From: Xylogone sp. PMI_703
Lineage: Eukaryota; Ascomycota; Leotiomycetes
Assembly: GCA_021399445.1 (NCBI GenBank)
Contig: JAJTUQ010000002.1
Coordinates: 2,170,001-2,234,000 of the forward strand
DNA: 64,000 nt
Reading direction: 5' to 3'
In this document: one piece after another, positions 22,395 to 33,505 of the stretch
Position numbering within the stretch: position 1 is the stretch's first letter
How the letters are laid out: each line of letters starts with the position of its first letter
Notes under the pieces: generated by a model
Told to the model about the DNA's origin: nothing
The model's database searches: none
Seen by the model: only the letters and a program-made list of their open reading frames with translations
Program-made: the position numbers and the translations under genes

Positions 22395-24026
22395 ACTTTT
22401 TTGTGGCTTCTCCCCGAGAATAAGCCCAGAGAAAGAGTTGTCAAAGTATCAAGAAACCAGTTGCTTTCACTATAGCTACCCCTCATTATTTAGCCGCAGC
22501 TGTGGCGTTACTAGCACTCTAACATAAACTCCTGTTCGATCATCTAGCCAATCACCATCGATACAGGTACTCCCATTGCGATATGATACAATAAATACCT
22601 GTAGGCGACAGGGAGCCTGTCTCTGTTACGATCCCGCAAGGTTATAACAGCCCACCGGGTTCCTGCACCACAATAGCCGGCCGTCATTACGTTTAATGAG
22701 TAGGTAATTTAGATAATTGAATAGACCATTTATATAATATTATTATATTATAATTCGGTAAATATTAAGTTATATTTTAATGATTGTTATATAGTTCATT
22801 ATATGATTTAGTTTTTTTTAGTATTTTAGCTGATTTTTAATACTTCTTTAATTAATTTAATTTAGTATGATATTATCCTAATACTAATTAAAATTAATGA
22901 AAATGAGTACTAATACAGATAATTAATTATTACTAAAATACTAAGTACTGGTTTCCGAACCCTGGTTATAAGTAAGTATAGCCATGATTCAACTTAAAAA
23001 CGCTCTTATTATGACTATTAGGCTTACCAGGTTTACTTATGTAAGGAAGAACCCTACTTTGAGTAATGCCATAAAGAGTATAACTTATAATTATTGATAA
23101 CCTCAATGTAGGGGGTATTGTAGCTAAAATGAAGACGTCTCATTGGACGACGCTATTATGTATTCATTGATGCCTGAAATCGTGGGGGTGCTCCGTGGGA
23201 TCCATCATAGCTTTCTTCTGTACAATTGCGGATTCAACAGTTCAACCTGGTGCTATCTATCGACCATTTTGACAATACCCTAATCGTAATGCCACATCAC
23301 CAACATACTACAAAGACGAAGTATGCACAAGTGCCCAAGCAATATCTGTCGGTATATTCCAAACAGCTACTAAGCCTTGGCGAAGACGCTTGTTATTGCG
23401 CAACTTGATGCTTGCTTCTTGTAAGCTATACAAAGCCCGATTTAACTTTCCGTAATAGGAAGGACATATATCCCCCTGCTCATATCCAGCCAGTTGATCA
23501 CAAACCGTCTTCCCACTTAATATATAATTCCCGGCAGCGGATGCAAGATAAGTACAGTACAAAAAGAACATTCATCATCTCAGCTGCCACATTTGGTCCA
23601 ATGAAGGACACCCCGCAATAACCTTAAGGGATCCCCTGTCAACGGATAGGATCTAGGCGCCATCTACGGTGACATCCGAGGCGAATTCACCGAGCAAACC
23701 ACGGAGATATAACCAACTACCGGGTCTTGGCAGCCTCTTGACTTGCTTATCTTGATTCTGAATGCCGTCCATGCAGCTACCCTTGACCTTCACCGTGGGT
23801 TGTGCAAGCTTCCAATGTTCTACAGACCTTCTGTTTTCAGCAGATGGTCCGGGCCGAAGAGTCATCTAGAGCAATGTTACATGTTGATCAGAAGGATTCT
23901 TATTGCGCCATACATGGTTTGTGATACCAAAGAAAACATATAAAGGTCGGTATCAGCTGCATTGCTGGTGGTTATCCAGAAACATCGGAAACAAGTTGCC
24001 TTGATTTGATTTTCTGTTATACAATC
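22395..24026. other. Intergenic region containing an extreme AT block (about 22690-22960)
   Basis: No gene is supported in these 1.6 kb. From about 22690 to 22960 the sequence is almost only A and T, rich in TTA, TAA and TATAA runs, and bounded by ordinary sequence (for example CCCACCGGGTTCCTG near 22653 and GGTTTCCGAACCCTGG near 22952). This is the appearance left by repeat-induced point mutation of an old transposon copy. No reading frame survives, so the element type cannot be named. Confidence 0.55.
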
Positions 24027-25805
24027 ATGCGCGCTCAATACTCGAGCCTTTTGGCTCTTCTGTTGACCACTCTTACGGCGGCTTTACCATCTCCAAGGAT
24101 AGGGAGCTCCCAGCTTCAAGACAAAAGGTCTTATGAAATTCGCGATGGGGTCAATCATACCATATTTGAGCATGCTGCAACAGGTGCTACCCTGGCATTT
24201 GTCACTAATTCCGGAATCTGTGAAACTACCCCAGGAGTAAATCAATATTCTGGGTACTTGTCTGTCGGCTCGGTAAGTCGAAAAGACTAGATGGCAACGT
24301 TTAAGTTATACTGATTCTATAATAGAACATGAATATGGTAGATAAATCTCAATATGTCAACAAGCCATGCTTGAAAGCTTACAGCTGACCATAACGAAAC
24401 TAGTGGTTCTGGTTCTTTGAAGCACGTACAAATGCCTCCGGAGCTCCACTTGCAACCTGGTTTAACGGAGGTAAGATACTCTTCCCATCTCAACATAGTA
24501 AGACCTAAAGTAATTGCAGGGCCCGGGTGTTCTTCAATGATTGGACTCTTCCAGGTATTCCCATTCCAAAGCAACATCAGTTGACAGATTACTAACATGT
24601 TCCAGGAAAACGGTCCCTGCCATTTCGTGAACGGGGCATCTACGCCCTCTCTTAACCCTTACAGCTTCAATAGCTTTGCAAACATGCTCTACATAGACCA
24701 ACCTATCGGCACAGGCTTCTCCTATGGCACCGACACCGTAACTTCAACCGTGACCGCTGCTCCCCAGGTCTGGACGCTTCTGCAGGCGTTCTATGCAGCT
24801 TTCCCACAGTACGAAAATCGTGACTTTGGCATATTTACAGAATCCTACGGTGGCCACTATGGTCCTGAATTCGCATCCTATTTTGAATCCCAGAACAAGG
24901 CTATTGATTCCGGGTCAGTTTCGGGGATAAAGATCCCTCTTGTGGCACTCGGTATCAATAATGGCTGGTACGACCCTACCATCCAGTATAAAGCCTATGT
25001 GGACTACAGCTTTAGCAACCCATACAAATCCCTCATTTCGTCTTCACAACACACTAGCTATATCAACACATATAACAGCAGATGTGTTCCAGCGTTGCAA
25101 CAATGTACTTCCACCACAGGATCCAATTCCGCTTGCGTAAATGCGGACAATACCTGCTTTAATGCCATCGAAGGACCACTGAGCGAAGTAGGAAACTTCG
25201 ATGTCTATGACATCAGGGCGCCCTCAAATGATCCCAATCCTCCAGAAACTTACGTCCGATATCTGCAAAGCTCAAGCGTTGTCGCTGCTATCGGTGCGAA
25301 ATCAACATACTCTGAATGTCCTAGTGCTCCAGGTTCGAAGTTTAGCAGCACCGGCGACGGTACGAATTCCTCCATACTATACTTTCGTGTATCAACTACT
25401 AAATTATGACGTTAGATGCCCGTTCCCTTCTCCCAACACTCTCTCAAGTCGTTCAATCCGGTATCACAGTCCTCCTTTGGGCTGGTGATGCGGACTGGAT
25501 CTGTAACTATGTCGGAGGCGAGGCTGTAGCCAACGCAGTCACTTACTCTGGTTCTTCGACCTTTAAATCTAAGGCCCAGACCAATTACACTGTAAACGGT
25601 GTTGCAGGTGGAACATTTAAGACGGTCGGAAACCTCAGTTGGCTCAGGGTGTTTGGTGCAGGACATGAGGTCCCGTTCTATCGTAAGTCAATCCGAATTG
25701 CATCCTCGGTTCTCTACGGCGTCGAATAACACACAATTAGAACCTGCATTGGCTCTCCAAGTTTTCAAGCAAACACTGCAAAAGCAGCCAATTTCATCAA
25801 CATGA
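24027..25805 (+). CDS. Secreted serine carboxypeptidase (peptidase family S10), 7 exons, 481 aa
   Basis: Secreted exopeptidase that removes C-terminal residues. Exons are 24027-24272, 24326-24337, 24404-24470, 24520-24554, 24606-25359, 25416-25682 and 25741-25805, summing to 482 codons. The second exon is only 12 nt and encodes NMNM, which completes the conserved NMNMWFWFFEAR; the tiny exons then build [21 protein letters not shown]. The catalytic Ser is in TESYGGHYGPEF, where the family usually has GESY (Thr replaces Gly). The Asp is in GDADWICNY and the His in GAGHEVPFY. A signal peptide spans about residues 1-19, with possible glycosylation at several NXT/S sites. It fits extracellular protein use together with the nearby glycosidase. 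Confidence 0.9.
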
Positions 25806-26088
25806 AGTATTTGAGACAGCGAGGCGGATAAAGGCTGTTACTTGGTAGTGCACAGCTTAATAGCATGCAAAGTCTTTCGTGATCCCTTATGATAGGCAAA
25901 CTCTTATGACTCTTACGGCACAAAGCAATGTATATACGTTACGGCAAATGAAATGACGATGGTTATGCAGAGATTATTTTCATTAGAAAACATACATTAC
26001 GATACTTTTACCAATAGATCCACAATAACGCTAGCGCTCTAATGCCAATCAACTTCTCCCAACTTTTAGCTAAATCATTTATGGGAGT

Positions 26089-27997
26089 TTATTCTTCACG
26101 CTCCTGAGCTCCTCTTTCTCTCTCCCTCATCATATCCTGCAAATCTACAGGCTTCAAATCCCAAGTGCCCAAACTAGCCAAAACGGCCAATCCCGCAATA
26201 ATTGTACAGACTATCATCGTTTCCCTGAAAGAGTCTGAGAACGTTTTACTCACTGCTAGTAATTGTTCAACATTGAATGATGCAGAAGCAGTTTCGAGCG
26301 AAGACAGTTGAGATTCGGATACCAATCCAATAGAAATTAGGTTCTTATGTTCCATCTGACCGAGAATTGCTGTAGCTGCTGCTATACCAATGCTACCTCC
26401 AAGCACTCGAGATTGAGCTATGATACCTTGTGCGACGGCTAAAGATGTTAATGAAGCAAAGATAAGAAAGAACCGATGCGCTTACCATGATCTCGTGGCT
26501 CACTCCTTGTAGCTGCCAAGAAGGAAGCAGTGGACACTGTAAGACCAAATCCAAACCCAATAAAAACAAGGAATCCGTAGGTCTTTGGCTCAACATGGTG
26601 AGTATCTTTAAGGGTTGTAAGTAGCCCTGAGCCGATTACCAGCAGACAGGAGCCAACCACGAGGATCTCGAAGGATCTGTTCGTCTTGCCAAGTACCATT
26701 CCCCCAACCATACTGGCAACAGCTGTTGAACCGAGCATAGGAAGCAAACCGACACCAGCAGTAAGGGGACTCTTTCCGTTGACCACTTGAAAACGAAGCG
26801 GTAAGTTATAGATGACGACGAAGTAGACAAAGCCTGTAAGCGCAGTACCTAAGGCTGCTGATGTGTAAACTCTTGAACTCAGAAGTCTGCCAGGGAGAAT
26901 AGGGGTGATCGACCCGAATCCCCTATTTGAAACCACAAATTCCCAAACGGAAAACAGAACACAGCAGACACAGCCAGCAGCGAGTGGGCCAATGAAAAGC
27001 CCCTTTCCCCAGGCATTGGCAATAATGCCAGCTTCTTGGAAAGAAAGTACCACAAGAACTGAAGCTGCAGTAAGAAGCACTCCGCCTATAATATCCAACT
27101 CTCGAATCGGTCTGCGTTTGAGGATTGGTAGTTGTTCCTCACTTGGCCATGCTATGAAAAGTAGCACTAGGGCTAACAAGCTAACAGGGGCACTACAATA
27201 TATCAGCATATCATTCATGGTATAGGTGAACAATTGTAGGTGTACTTTATCCAAAACAGCCATTTCCATGTGGTATATCTTATAATGATACCACCTAAGA
27301 CAGGACCGAGCACACCAGACATGGCAACAACAGCGCCGATGATGCTCCCTATGAAAATCTGCATCTTCTTAGTAGATATCTCTGGAAGGATGATAACAGT
27401 GACAGAATAGAGCCCTGCACCGCCGATTCCCTGTAGAGCTCTACATGCTACAAGTGATGCCAGGTCATTAGAGAATCCACAACCTAGTGAGAAGGCAAGG
27501 AAAATCACGAAGGCGGCAGCGTAGGTATACTTCCGTCCAGCAATATCAGCTATGCGTGCAAAGATGATAGCACAGCCCACATAAGACAGAGTATAGGACA
27601 GAGCAATCCAAGTTATCGAATTTAGAGCATTAAGATCAGTCCCGATGGTGAAGATGGCGGTTGCTACAATCGAGGTGTCGAGGAAGGAAAGAAATAAGCC
27701 TAAGCAGAGACTATAGTTAGACATGAATGATCAGCATCTCATCCTATTATACTGAAGGGTTCCCAACCTTATACAGAGTGTCGCAAACTGCCAGGTCGGG
27801 ATTCCAGGCTCAGTACGCCTCGCCTGAAACTCTTCATCTCCCAGGCTCGGAATTTCATCATGTGCTTTTGGTCTCCCCTTCTCAATAGCGTCTAGATCAT
27901 GGGTTGCGGGATTATCTAAGGTTTTCGGCCCCAAATCCCCTGTGGGTCGTATATCAGATGAGGGATCACCTAGAGGGTTTACCTCTAAGCTCTCCAT
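26089..27997 (-). CDS. MFS efflux transporter, 14-TM DHA2 type, 4 exons, 583 aa
   Basis: Proton-antiport drug or toxin exporter of the plasma membrane. Minus-strand exons are 27997-27768, 27710-27246, 27192-26486 and 26438-26089, summing to 584 codons. Introns are 57, 53 and 47 bp. Splicing recreates conserved blocks: LCISLCLGLFLSFLDTSIVA (TM1 with the motif D sequence LDTSIVAT), WLFWINAPVSLLALVLL and DHAVAQGIIAQSRVLGG. RIADIAGRK is the MFS A motif. The acidic N-terminus (about 75 residues) and charged C-terminus (MMRERERGAQEREE) are cytosolic. No biosynthetic gene is adjacent, so a housekeeping detoxification role is as likely as metabolite export. Confidence 0.9.
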
Positions 27998-28621
27998 CTA
28001 GATAGAAACAGCTTAAATAATCACGAAAAGGAACACTTTCACAATGAACAGATTTTGAGAGGAATATGATATACAGGACAAATGTAAAAGATACATATAT
28101 ACATAGAATCTAGGTCGTTCTTGAGATAATTTGCAACTGAGTCTTAGGCCCTAGTTTCTCGTTCGTTATAGCCATTAACAGTTAGTTCCAATAATGCAAG
28201 TCATTGCGGAGCTAATGATAATTGGCTGTCAAGCTGTCAAAGTGGTCTGTAGTGGATCATGAGGTCCAACAGCAAATATTTCCATACGAGTCGGCCTAAT
28301 TTTGAGGACTTGATATCTCCATAATGGAAGGCTTCTAAGATCGGGAGAAGGTTGAAGTGTAGAAACTTGCACCTTACGTCCGTAACGTTTTAGGGCTTGC
28401 TCGGAATGTTACTGAGCGTACTGGTTGCCAATTCTATGGGCCAACTTCGGCTCGTCTAATACGCGAGATAATTACGCTGGTTACGGTATGGTTTAAGGTG
28501 CACGTGACGTCTAAGACATGACCCCACCAGGTCCACCGCTGCAAATGATTGGAGGTGAAAAGTAATTCGTGCTTGGAATGCATATAATATTGAATAGCAA
28601 CCACAGAGTCCCCAATCAGAA
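27998..28621. promoter_or_regulatory. Promoter region of the MFS efflux gene
   Basis: About 620 bp between the MFS start codon and the tRNA gene. It holds two head-to-tail copies of GCTGTCAA at 28225-28232 and 28233-28240. TGTCA is the core recognised by TALE-type homeodomain proteins, so this is a candidate site by inference. No gene is seen. Confidence 0.4.
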
Positions 28622-28729
28622 GTCTTCGTGGCTCAGTCGGTTAGAGCGTTGGTCTCATATTTCCATATGATTAAGCAGTAACACCGCTTGGCCATCCAAA
28701 GGTCGCGAGTTCGAATCTCGCCGAGGACA
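28622..28729 (+). tRNA. Elongator tRNA-Met(CAT) with intron
   Basis: Acceptor stem GTCTTCG at 28622-28628 pairs with CGAGGAC at 28722-28728, with discriminator A at 28729. The D arm is GCTC...GAGC, and the T arm is GCGAG-TTCGAAT-CTCGC. The anticodon stem is TTGGT/TCCAA with the usual T-T pair at 31-39, and the loop CTCATA gives anticodon CAT at 28656-28658. An intron of about 34 nt (28660-28693) follows the base next to the anticodon, the normal position for nuclear tRNA introns. The mature length is about 74 nt. The presence of TTCGAAT in the T loop and an ordinary acceptor stem argue for the elongator rather than the initiator form. Confidence 0.93.
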
Positions 28730-29428
28730 TTGATTTAATTTTTTTATATTTTTTTGGATTGGATAAATCATTGTTATTAATTCCTCATTCTCCAAAAGAT
28801 GGCTATTTTTACAGAATTCAATTTCCTTGTCCAATTAACCACTCAAGATGAGCACCAAAAAAAAGGTACCAATGATAAAGAGCAGGGGTGGGGTTTTGCG
28901 TGCAAGAGAAAGCCCCGTTTCCCCTCAGAATCAACACACTCCGTACTTATTCTAGAATTAAGATCTAATATTTTAGCCGCACGACAGTGAATTGAAATAT
29001 CTTACAGAATAGTTAGTGTCGCTGGCTCAAAATTGCACAACTCAACTTCTTAGGTGTCCTTATCAACACGTAAAAACAAGGAAGATTTCGCATAAATTGG
29101 AGATACAACTTGCGTCACGTGTTCTGATCACCCAATGAGAACAAGGGAGATGCCGGCATATAATATGCGACGCAGACATGTAATTAGTGCACCTTCCTCT
29201 TTTACTCCAACACAAGCATTGTACAGCGTGTGGAGTCTCGATGTTGCGATCCTGATCAGTCCATTGAGTATCTGGGACTGCTGAGGCAATTACTCCAGCT
29301 TCTGAGACACTCCATTACTCAGATAGCAATCGCAAGGTGTTACCGTCGCATCCGGTCTTTACTTGATATACTTGGATACTCGGCGCGTCTGAGTTTCAGG
29401 ACTCAGCCGTATCCCCGATTCCGAAAAG
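28730..29428. other. Intergenic region after tRNA; T-tract terminator and YTP1 promoter
   Basis: The tRNA is followed at 28736-28754 by T-rich runs that would serve as an RNA polymerase III terminator. The rest is upstream sequence of the gene at 29429. It includes ACTCCGTAC at 28938-28946, related to the recurrent TACGGAGTA element. The open frame 29230-29709 overlaps the true gene in another frame and is not real. Confidence 0.6.
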
Positions 29429-31005
29429 ATGGCTGTCAGAAGCCACATCACTTCAGCAATTGCTGCGGTACTGCTGCTTGGCGTGAGGAAAACAGCTGCT
29501 CATGGCCAGCACACAGCAACTATCCCGGACGGCCAGTATATGAGCGAAGATCCTATAGTACGTTCAGGACCTGGAATTCGAGAGAAGAATATCAATGTGT
29601 TAACCTAATTCTAGGACTCGATATTATGGGTCCACATACTGTTGATGATGCTATCGTTTGGCATCATATTCCCCACTGGCATGGTTCTTGGCGTAAGTGC
29701 AAACACTAAATGCATACTTTATGCTGTGAATGCTTTCTGACTGATGCTGTTAGATGGTTCGGAACCGATGGCATGTCCCAGTTCAAGTTCTCGGAACCGT
29801 GATTTCAGTACCTGCATACTTCTTGGGACATCGGCATAAGGGACGGGCATTTCGACATAATATTCACGGATCATTCGCCAATGTTTTGATGCTTACGTTG
29901 GTTGTGCAAGTGGTCTTCGGTATCTATTTGAAATTTCATATCACAAAAGGTTTCCATGGGAAGATCAGGAAGGTTGCCGTTGTTGGACATGGTATTGTAG
30001 GCAAGCTCATGCCTATTATTGCTTGGATCCAGATTCTTTTTGGAGCCATCACGGCCCTCGGTTTCTGTCATGATGATCACCTGGGTCAATGTCTTGCTCA
30101 CTTCATCATGGGCAGTGCTTTCATTGCATATGGCATTCTCCTCACTATCGTTTTGCTTGTCGGACAAGTCTGGCTTAGGCGGACTGGAAGATCGCAAGAA
30201 TTCTTCGACTCGGCTGTTATTGCTGCATGGGGATGTGTTAACACGTTCACCGAGCATAGATGGGGAGGACCATGGGTTGCAAATGATATTCAGCATACCA
30301 CCATGGGAGTCGTCTGGTGGGCTGCTGGTCTTGCTGGCGTTTGGCTGAGCAGGAAAAGGGATGGATCTCCAAAGAGGAACTTCATCCCTGCTGCTGTCCT
30401 TATCTTGACTGGATGGGCTATGGGCGGGCATCCACAGAGCTTGATGATAAGCGCTAAGGTACACACCATATTCGGATATACCCTTATGGCTGCTGGAGTT
30501 ACTAGAATCATTGAAATCGCATTCGTCCTGAAGGATGAGGGTACCCTTAGCGATGAGGGAGACGCAAACAGCTTCCAATACATTCCACCATTTGTAAGTT
30601 TCAATTGTTGTTCCTATGCTATTATAATTTTCTGATGATATTTAGTTATTATATGCTGCTGGATTCCTCTTCATGGGGGCAACAGAACAACAAATGCAAT
30701 TACTGGCCGATGCAGACATCTCTCACGTAGCCTACATCCTCATCATCTACAGCTTTGCATTCCTCATGTTCCTTCTTACCAACATGCTTATCCACCTTTA
30801 TGCCGTGAACACCGCACCTCCAGTGCCAGCGAAGGATGTTGAGAGATCTTCGAGACTGCCCCGTGCGAATGGTCACACTCGAGGCACAGACTCCGGTCAG
30901 ATTAGGGATGCAGAAGAGTTTGAGTTGGCAGGTTTGATGAGCGATGAAGAGTCACCAGAGAGTCCTAGCACATTAGGAAGGAACAACCAGACTCGCGTTG
31001 AATAA
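29429..31005 (+). CDS. YTP1-like multispanning membrane protein, 4 exons, 468 aa
   Basis: Integral membrane protein with DUF2427-like and Ytp1-like parts; its molecular function is unknown, and relatives contain many conserved His residues like cytochrome b561-type proteins. Exons are 29429-29557, 29615-29692, 29754-30593 and 30646-31005, all phase 0 and totalling 469 codons. A signal peptide covers about residues 1-25 (LTAAHGQH-type junction: RKTAAHGQHT). The second exon encodes WVHILLMMLSFGIIFPTGMV. Further His-containing helices are in AYFLGHRHKGRAFRHNIHGS, HGIVGKLMP and HTIFGYTLMAAG. It ends with an acidic, Ser-rich cytosolic tail (LAGLMSDEESPESPS). Confidence 0.87.
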
Positions 31006-31224
31006 AGTTGTGATGGTTTCTCATCTATTAATTTCTAGATGTTCTATAGGGTATATTGCTGCATGGACCGGAGTTAAATGTTACAGGTAGTGTACATAGG
31101 GTAATCCTCGACCAAATGCGACTAATGAATATATCTCCTCATCTATGCCAATCCCTCTGCTGTGAGGTGGGAAACCAACCTTGAAATAACGCCGTAGATG
31201 CAAAAAGTTCGAGCCAATTCCCAA

Positions 31225-32004
31225 TTAGCCCATCGCCAACTTCCTCAACTCCCCTTCTACCCTCCCTGCAGAGGCCACAATTGCGTCCCTTTCTTGCCCA
31301 GTCATCTTCCGAAGCACATAATCAGCAACAACGTTTGGATCCCGACTAACAGGCCTCCCAATACCTATCCCAATCCTTGTGTAATCCACCCCAGGCATCG
31401 CATCTCTTATGCTCTTCAGCCCATTATGTCCCTTGGGACTCAACTTCCCGCTCTTAACCTTCACCAGCCCCAGCCCTAGTTCCAGCTCATCATGCAGAAC
31501 AACCAGCTTTCCAACCTCTCCATTCCGTTGTGCATCTTTCAAGAATTGCTTCCATGCGCTCGAGACCGCCGGTCCAGAAGCATTCATTAGAGAAGGAGAC
31601 TGCCATAATGTGAAGTCTGGACCAGCTGAGACGAGACCATTGCCATGCGCTCGGGATTTCTGCAGAGGTGGGAAGGAGAGGCTCCGTGATAGCTCGGTCA
31701 GGACTGTGTGGCCTGCACTGTGAAGGGTGTTGAGGTATGGTGAGGGGTTGCCGATTGAGCAGACGAGGAGACGGAGGGGGACTGCCATTGAGAGAATAAT
31801 GGAAGGTGGTATTGGAGGGGAGTGTGCTATAAGAGCGGCATTGTTGCTGTTCTGCTGATTGTCTTGCGCAGCGTATGAAGATCTTCGAGGTATGGATTTT
31901 TTGGTGGTGGTTTTTGGAGATGGGGCAGGATTCGGCGATTCTTTTTTGCGACGGTGCTGCGTCATTGAGATCGTTTTTTCGAAACAATGACTTTTCTTTT
32001 TCAA
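31225..32004 (-). CDS. Peptidyl-tRNA hydrolase, Pth1 type
   Basis: Releases peptides from prematurely dropped peptidyl-tRNA so the tRNA can be reused. The Pth fold starts at MAVPLRLLVCSIGNP (Met at 31788). The family motif GNPxxxYxxTxHNxG appears as GNPSPYLNTLHSAGH, where the His is the probable catalytic base; Asn after His is replaced by Ser. LVVLHDELELGLG and GHNGLKSIRDAM are the other conserved blocks. Upstream in-frame Met codons at 32004 and 31965 add up to 72 residues of basic, Ser-rich sequence, possibly a mitochondrial presequence or an untranslated 5' extension. The two alternative starts could give cytosolic and mitochondrial forms; this is inference. Confidence 0.85.
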   Translation of the reverse strand: MKKKSHCFEKTISMTQHRRKKESPNPAPSPKTTTKKSIPRRSSYAAQDNQQNSNNAALIAHSPPIPPSIILSMAVPLRLLVCSIGNPSPYLNTLHSAGHTVLTELSRSLSFPPLQKSRAHGNGLVSAGPDFTLWQSPSLMNASGPAVSSAWKQFLKDAQRNGEVGKLVVLHDELELGLGLVKVKSGKLSPKGHNGLKSIRDAMPGVDYTRIGIGIGRPVSRDPNVVADYVLRKMTGQERDAIVASAGRVEGELRKLAMG

Positions 32005-32391
32005 ATCTGATCCGGAAATTCTTTGATCAGTGAGTATACAGTAATATGATTGTGATGATTTAATATTATCTTGTACATTTTAATCTTTCATTTCTCTCTG
32101 CTTAATAACCAACAGGCGTTACCCTATTTGTCATAATCGAGGCTTTCCATAAGAGTCATACCGGAAGAACTATGGGTGGCGGAGTCAGTTGTTGGATCAG
32201 ATGTGTCAATTCCAACAATACCAACAAGGAAGGCCTATTAACTATAGTCCAGGATAATTGTATGAAGGAGGTGAAGTAGTCATTCAGGTCGAATAATAAT
32301 TGCGCAAGAGAATGAACCAGAAAAGCCAGCTTAAATTCATATACCAGACGCCATCGCCCTATCTACACATTACACTTCATTAAACCCTTCA
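32005..32391. other. Intergenic, no gene seen
   Basis: About 390 bp between the Pth start and the 3' end of the Hob3 gene; probably a promoter. Nothing else supportable. Confidence 0.5.
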
Positions 32392-33505
32392 TCAAACCGT
32401 TCCACTAATGCTTAACTCCCTAATCTCCTGCAGCACCTCCTCAACCCTACTATCAAGGTGACCTTGTGCATATTGATCCCTAGTGTCAGGGTCCAGATAT
32501 TGCTGGACTTGGGCCATTCTAGAATACGCCTCCGCGCAGAACCGTAACTGGATCTTGACGAGGGCTTCGAAACTTGGGTCGAGATAAGGCACACGGAGGT
32601 CAATAAGCTGAGGAAGCTCAGTGAAGAGTTGCTCATTAAGCTGTTCATAGGCTGATTTAGCCATTTCCATTTCCTTCTCGGCGCGAGGAAGTTTCGTAAC
32701 ATCCTTGTCGGGTTTCTCAACTAGCCTCTTCACTTTCGCTCGTAGGGCATCGTAATCTAACAGTTTATTATTGCGTTTTTTGATACCTGTAGGTATGACA
32801 TTAGTCAAGTGCCAATCTCTCACATAGTAGGAACCTCCATACACTCATTTATATCCGGGAAGTACGCGCAGAATCGGGTGATAGGATCGAGGACAGTTGT
32901 TCTGCGAACGAATAAGTGCACTGTTCTTTTGTGAAAGATCCAATTTACGAGCTTACCGATATGGTCCGTCAAGAGCCTTGATCGTCTCCGCATCCAGATC
33001 TTCAACTGCCTGTTTGTAACTTCTACTAACCCCGTCCCTCGCGCCAGCATCGCCATAAAATGCATCAATTGTTTCGGCAATCCGCATCTGCGAGGCAGTC
33101 ATGGCTGTCCCATCTATCAGTAAGCTTTGCTGCCAACCTGATTATCAACACGCACCTCGCAACGAATCCAAATAGCCTTTTGCTTCCTTCTGCAGCCGGT
33201 TGGCAGCGGCTTCCATAGTTCGGTAACGTCTAGTGAGGCTCGTCAGATGGTGATTCAAGCTGAGGACTACCACGTCTCTACCTTTCTTCGATCTCGTAAT
33301 CTCGATCATTGGTCTTCTCCACATGGCCTACGGAAACCATTAATACTTCGCAGCACCACTATAGAAGAATGTCCTCATACCAGTCTTCATCATAACCTGC
33401 GTCGTCGCACGGCCGACGCCCTTCTTGAAACCTACATTCTACGGTCAGCCAGATGCGGCATGTCTCATGTTCTGGATATTATAGCAACATACCTGCCCAC
33501 GACAT
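32392..33505 (-). CDS. hob3: BAR-domain protein Hob3/Rvs161 (amphiphysin-like), 7 exons, 261 aa
   Basis: N-BAR protein that bends membranes during endocytosis and actin patch or ring assembly; partners in yeasts are Rvs167/Hob1. Minus-strand exons are 33505-33493, 33431-33381, 33327-33282, 33229-33156, 33104-32957, 32901-32843 and 32786-32392, which sum to 262 codons. The first exon codes only MSWA plus one base; splicing then gives FKKGVGRATTQVMMKTG, VEKTNDRDYEIEER, YRTMEAAANRLQKEAKGYLD and DPITRFCAYFPDINECIKKR. The C-terminal half matches Hob3 closely (DLRVPYLDPSFEALVKIQLR). Length agrees with Hob3 (264) and Rvs161 (265). It has no SH3 domain, as expected for this branch. Confidence 0.93.

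Noticed and set aside
29230..29709. 159-aa open frame at the start of the YTP1-like gene
   Set aside because: It runs across two introns of the correct model in a different frame.
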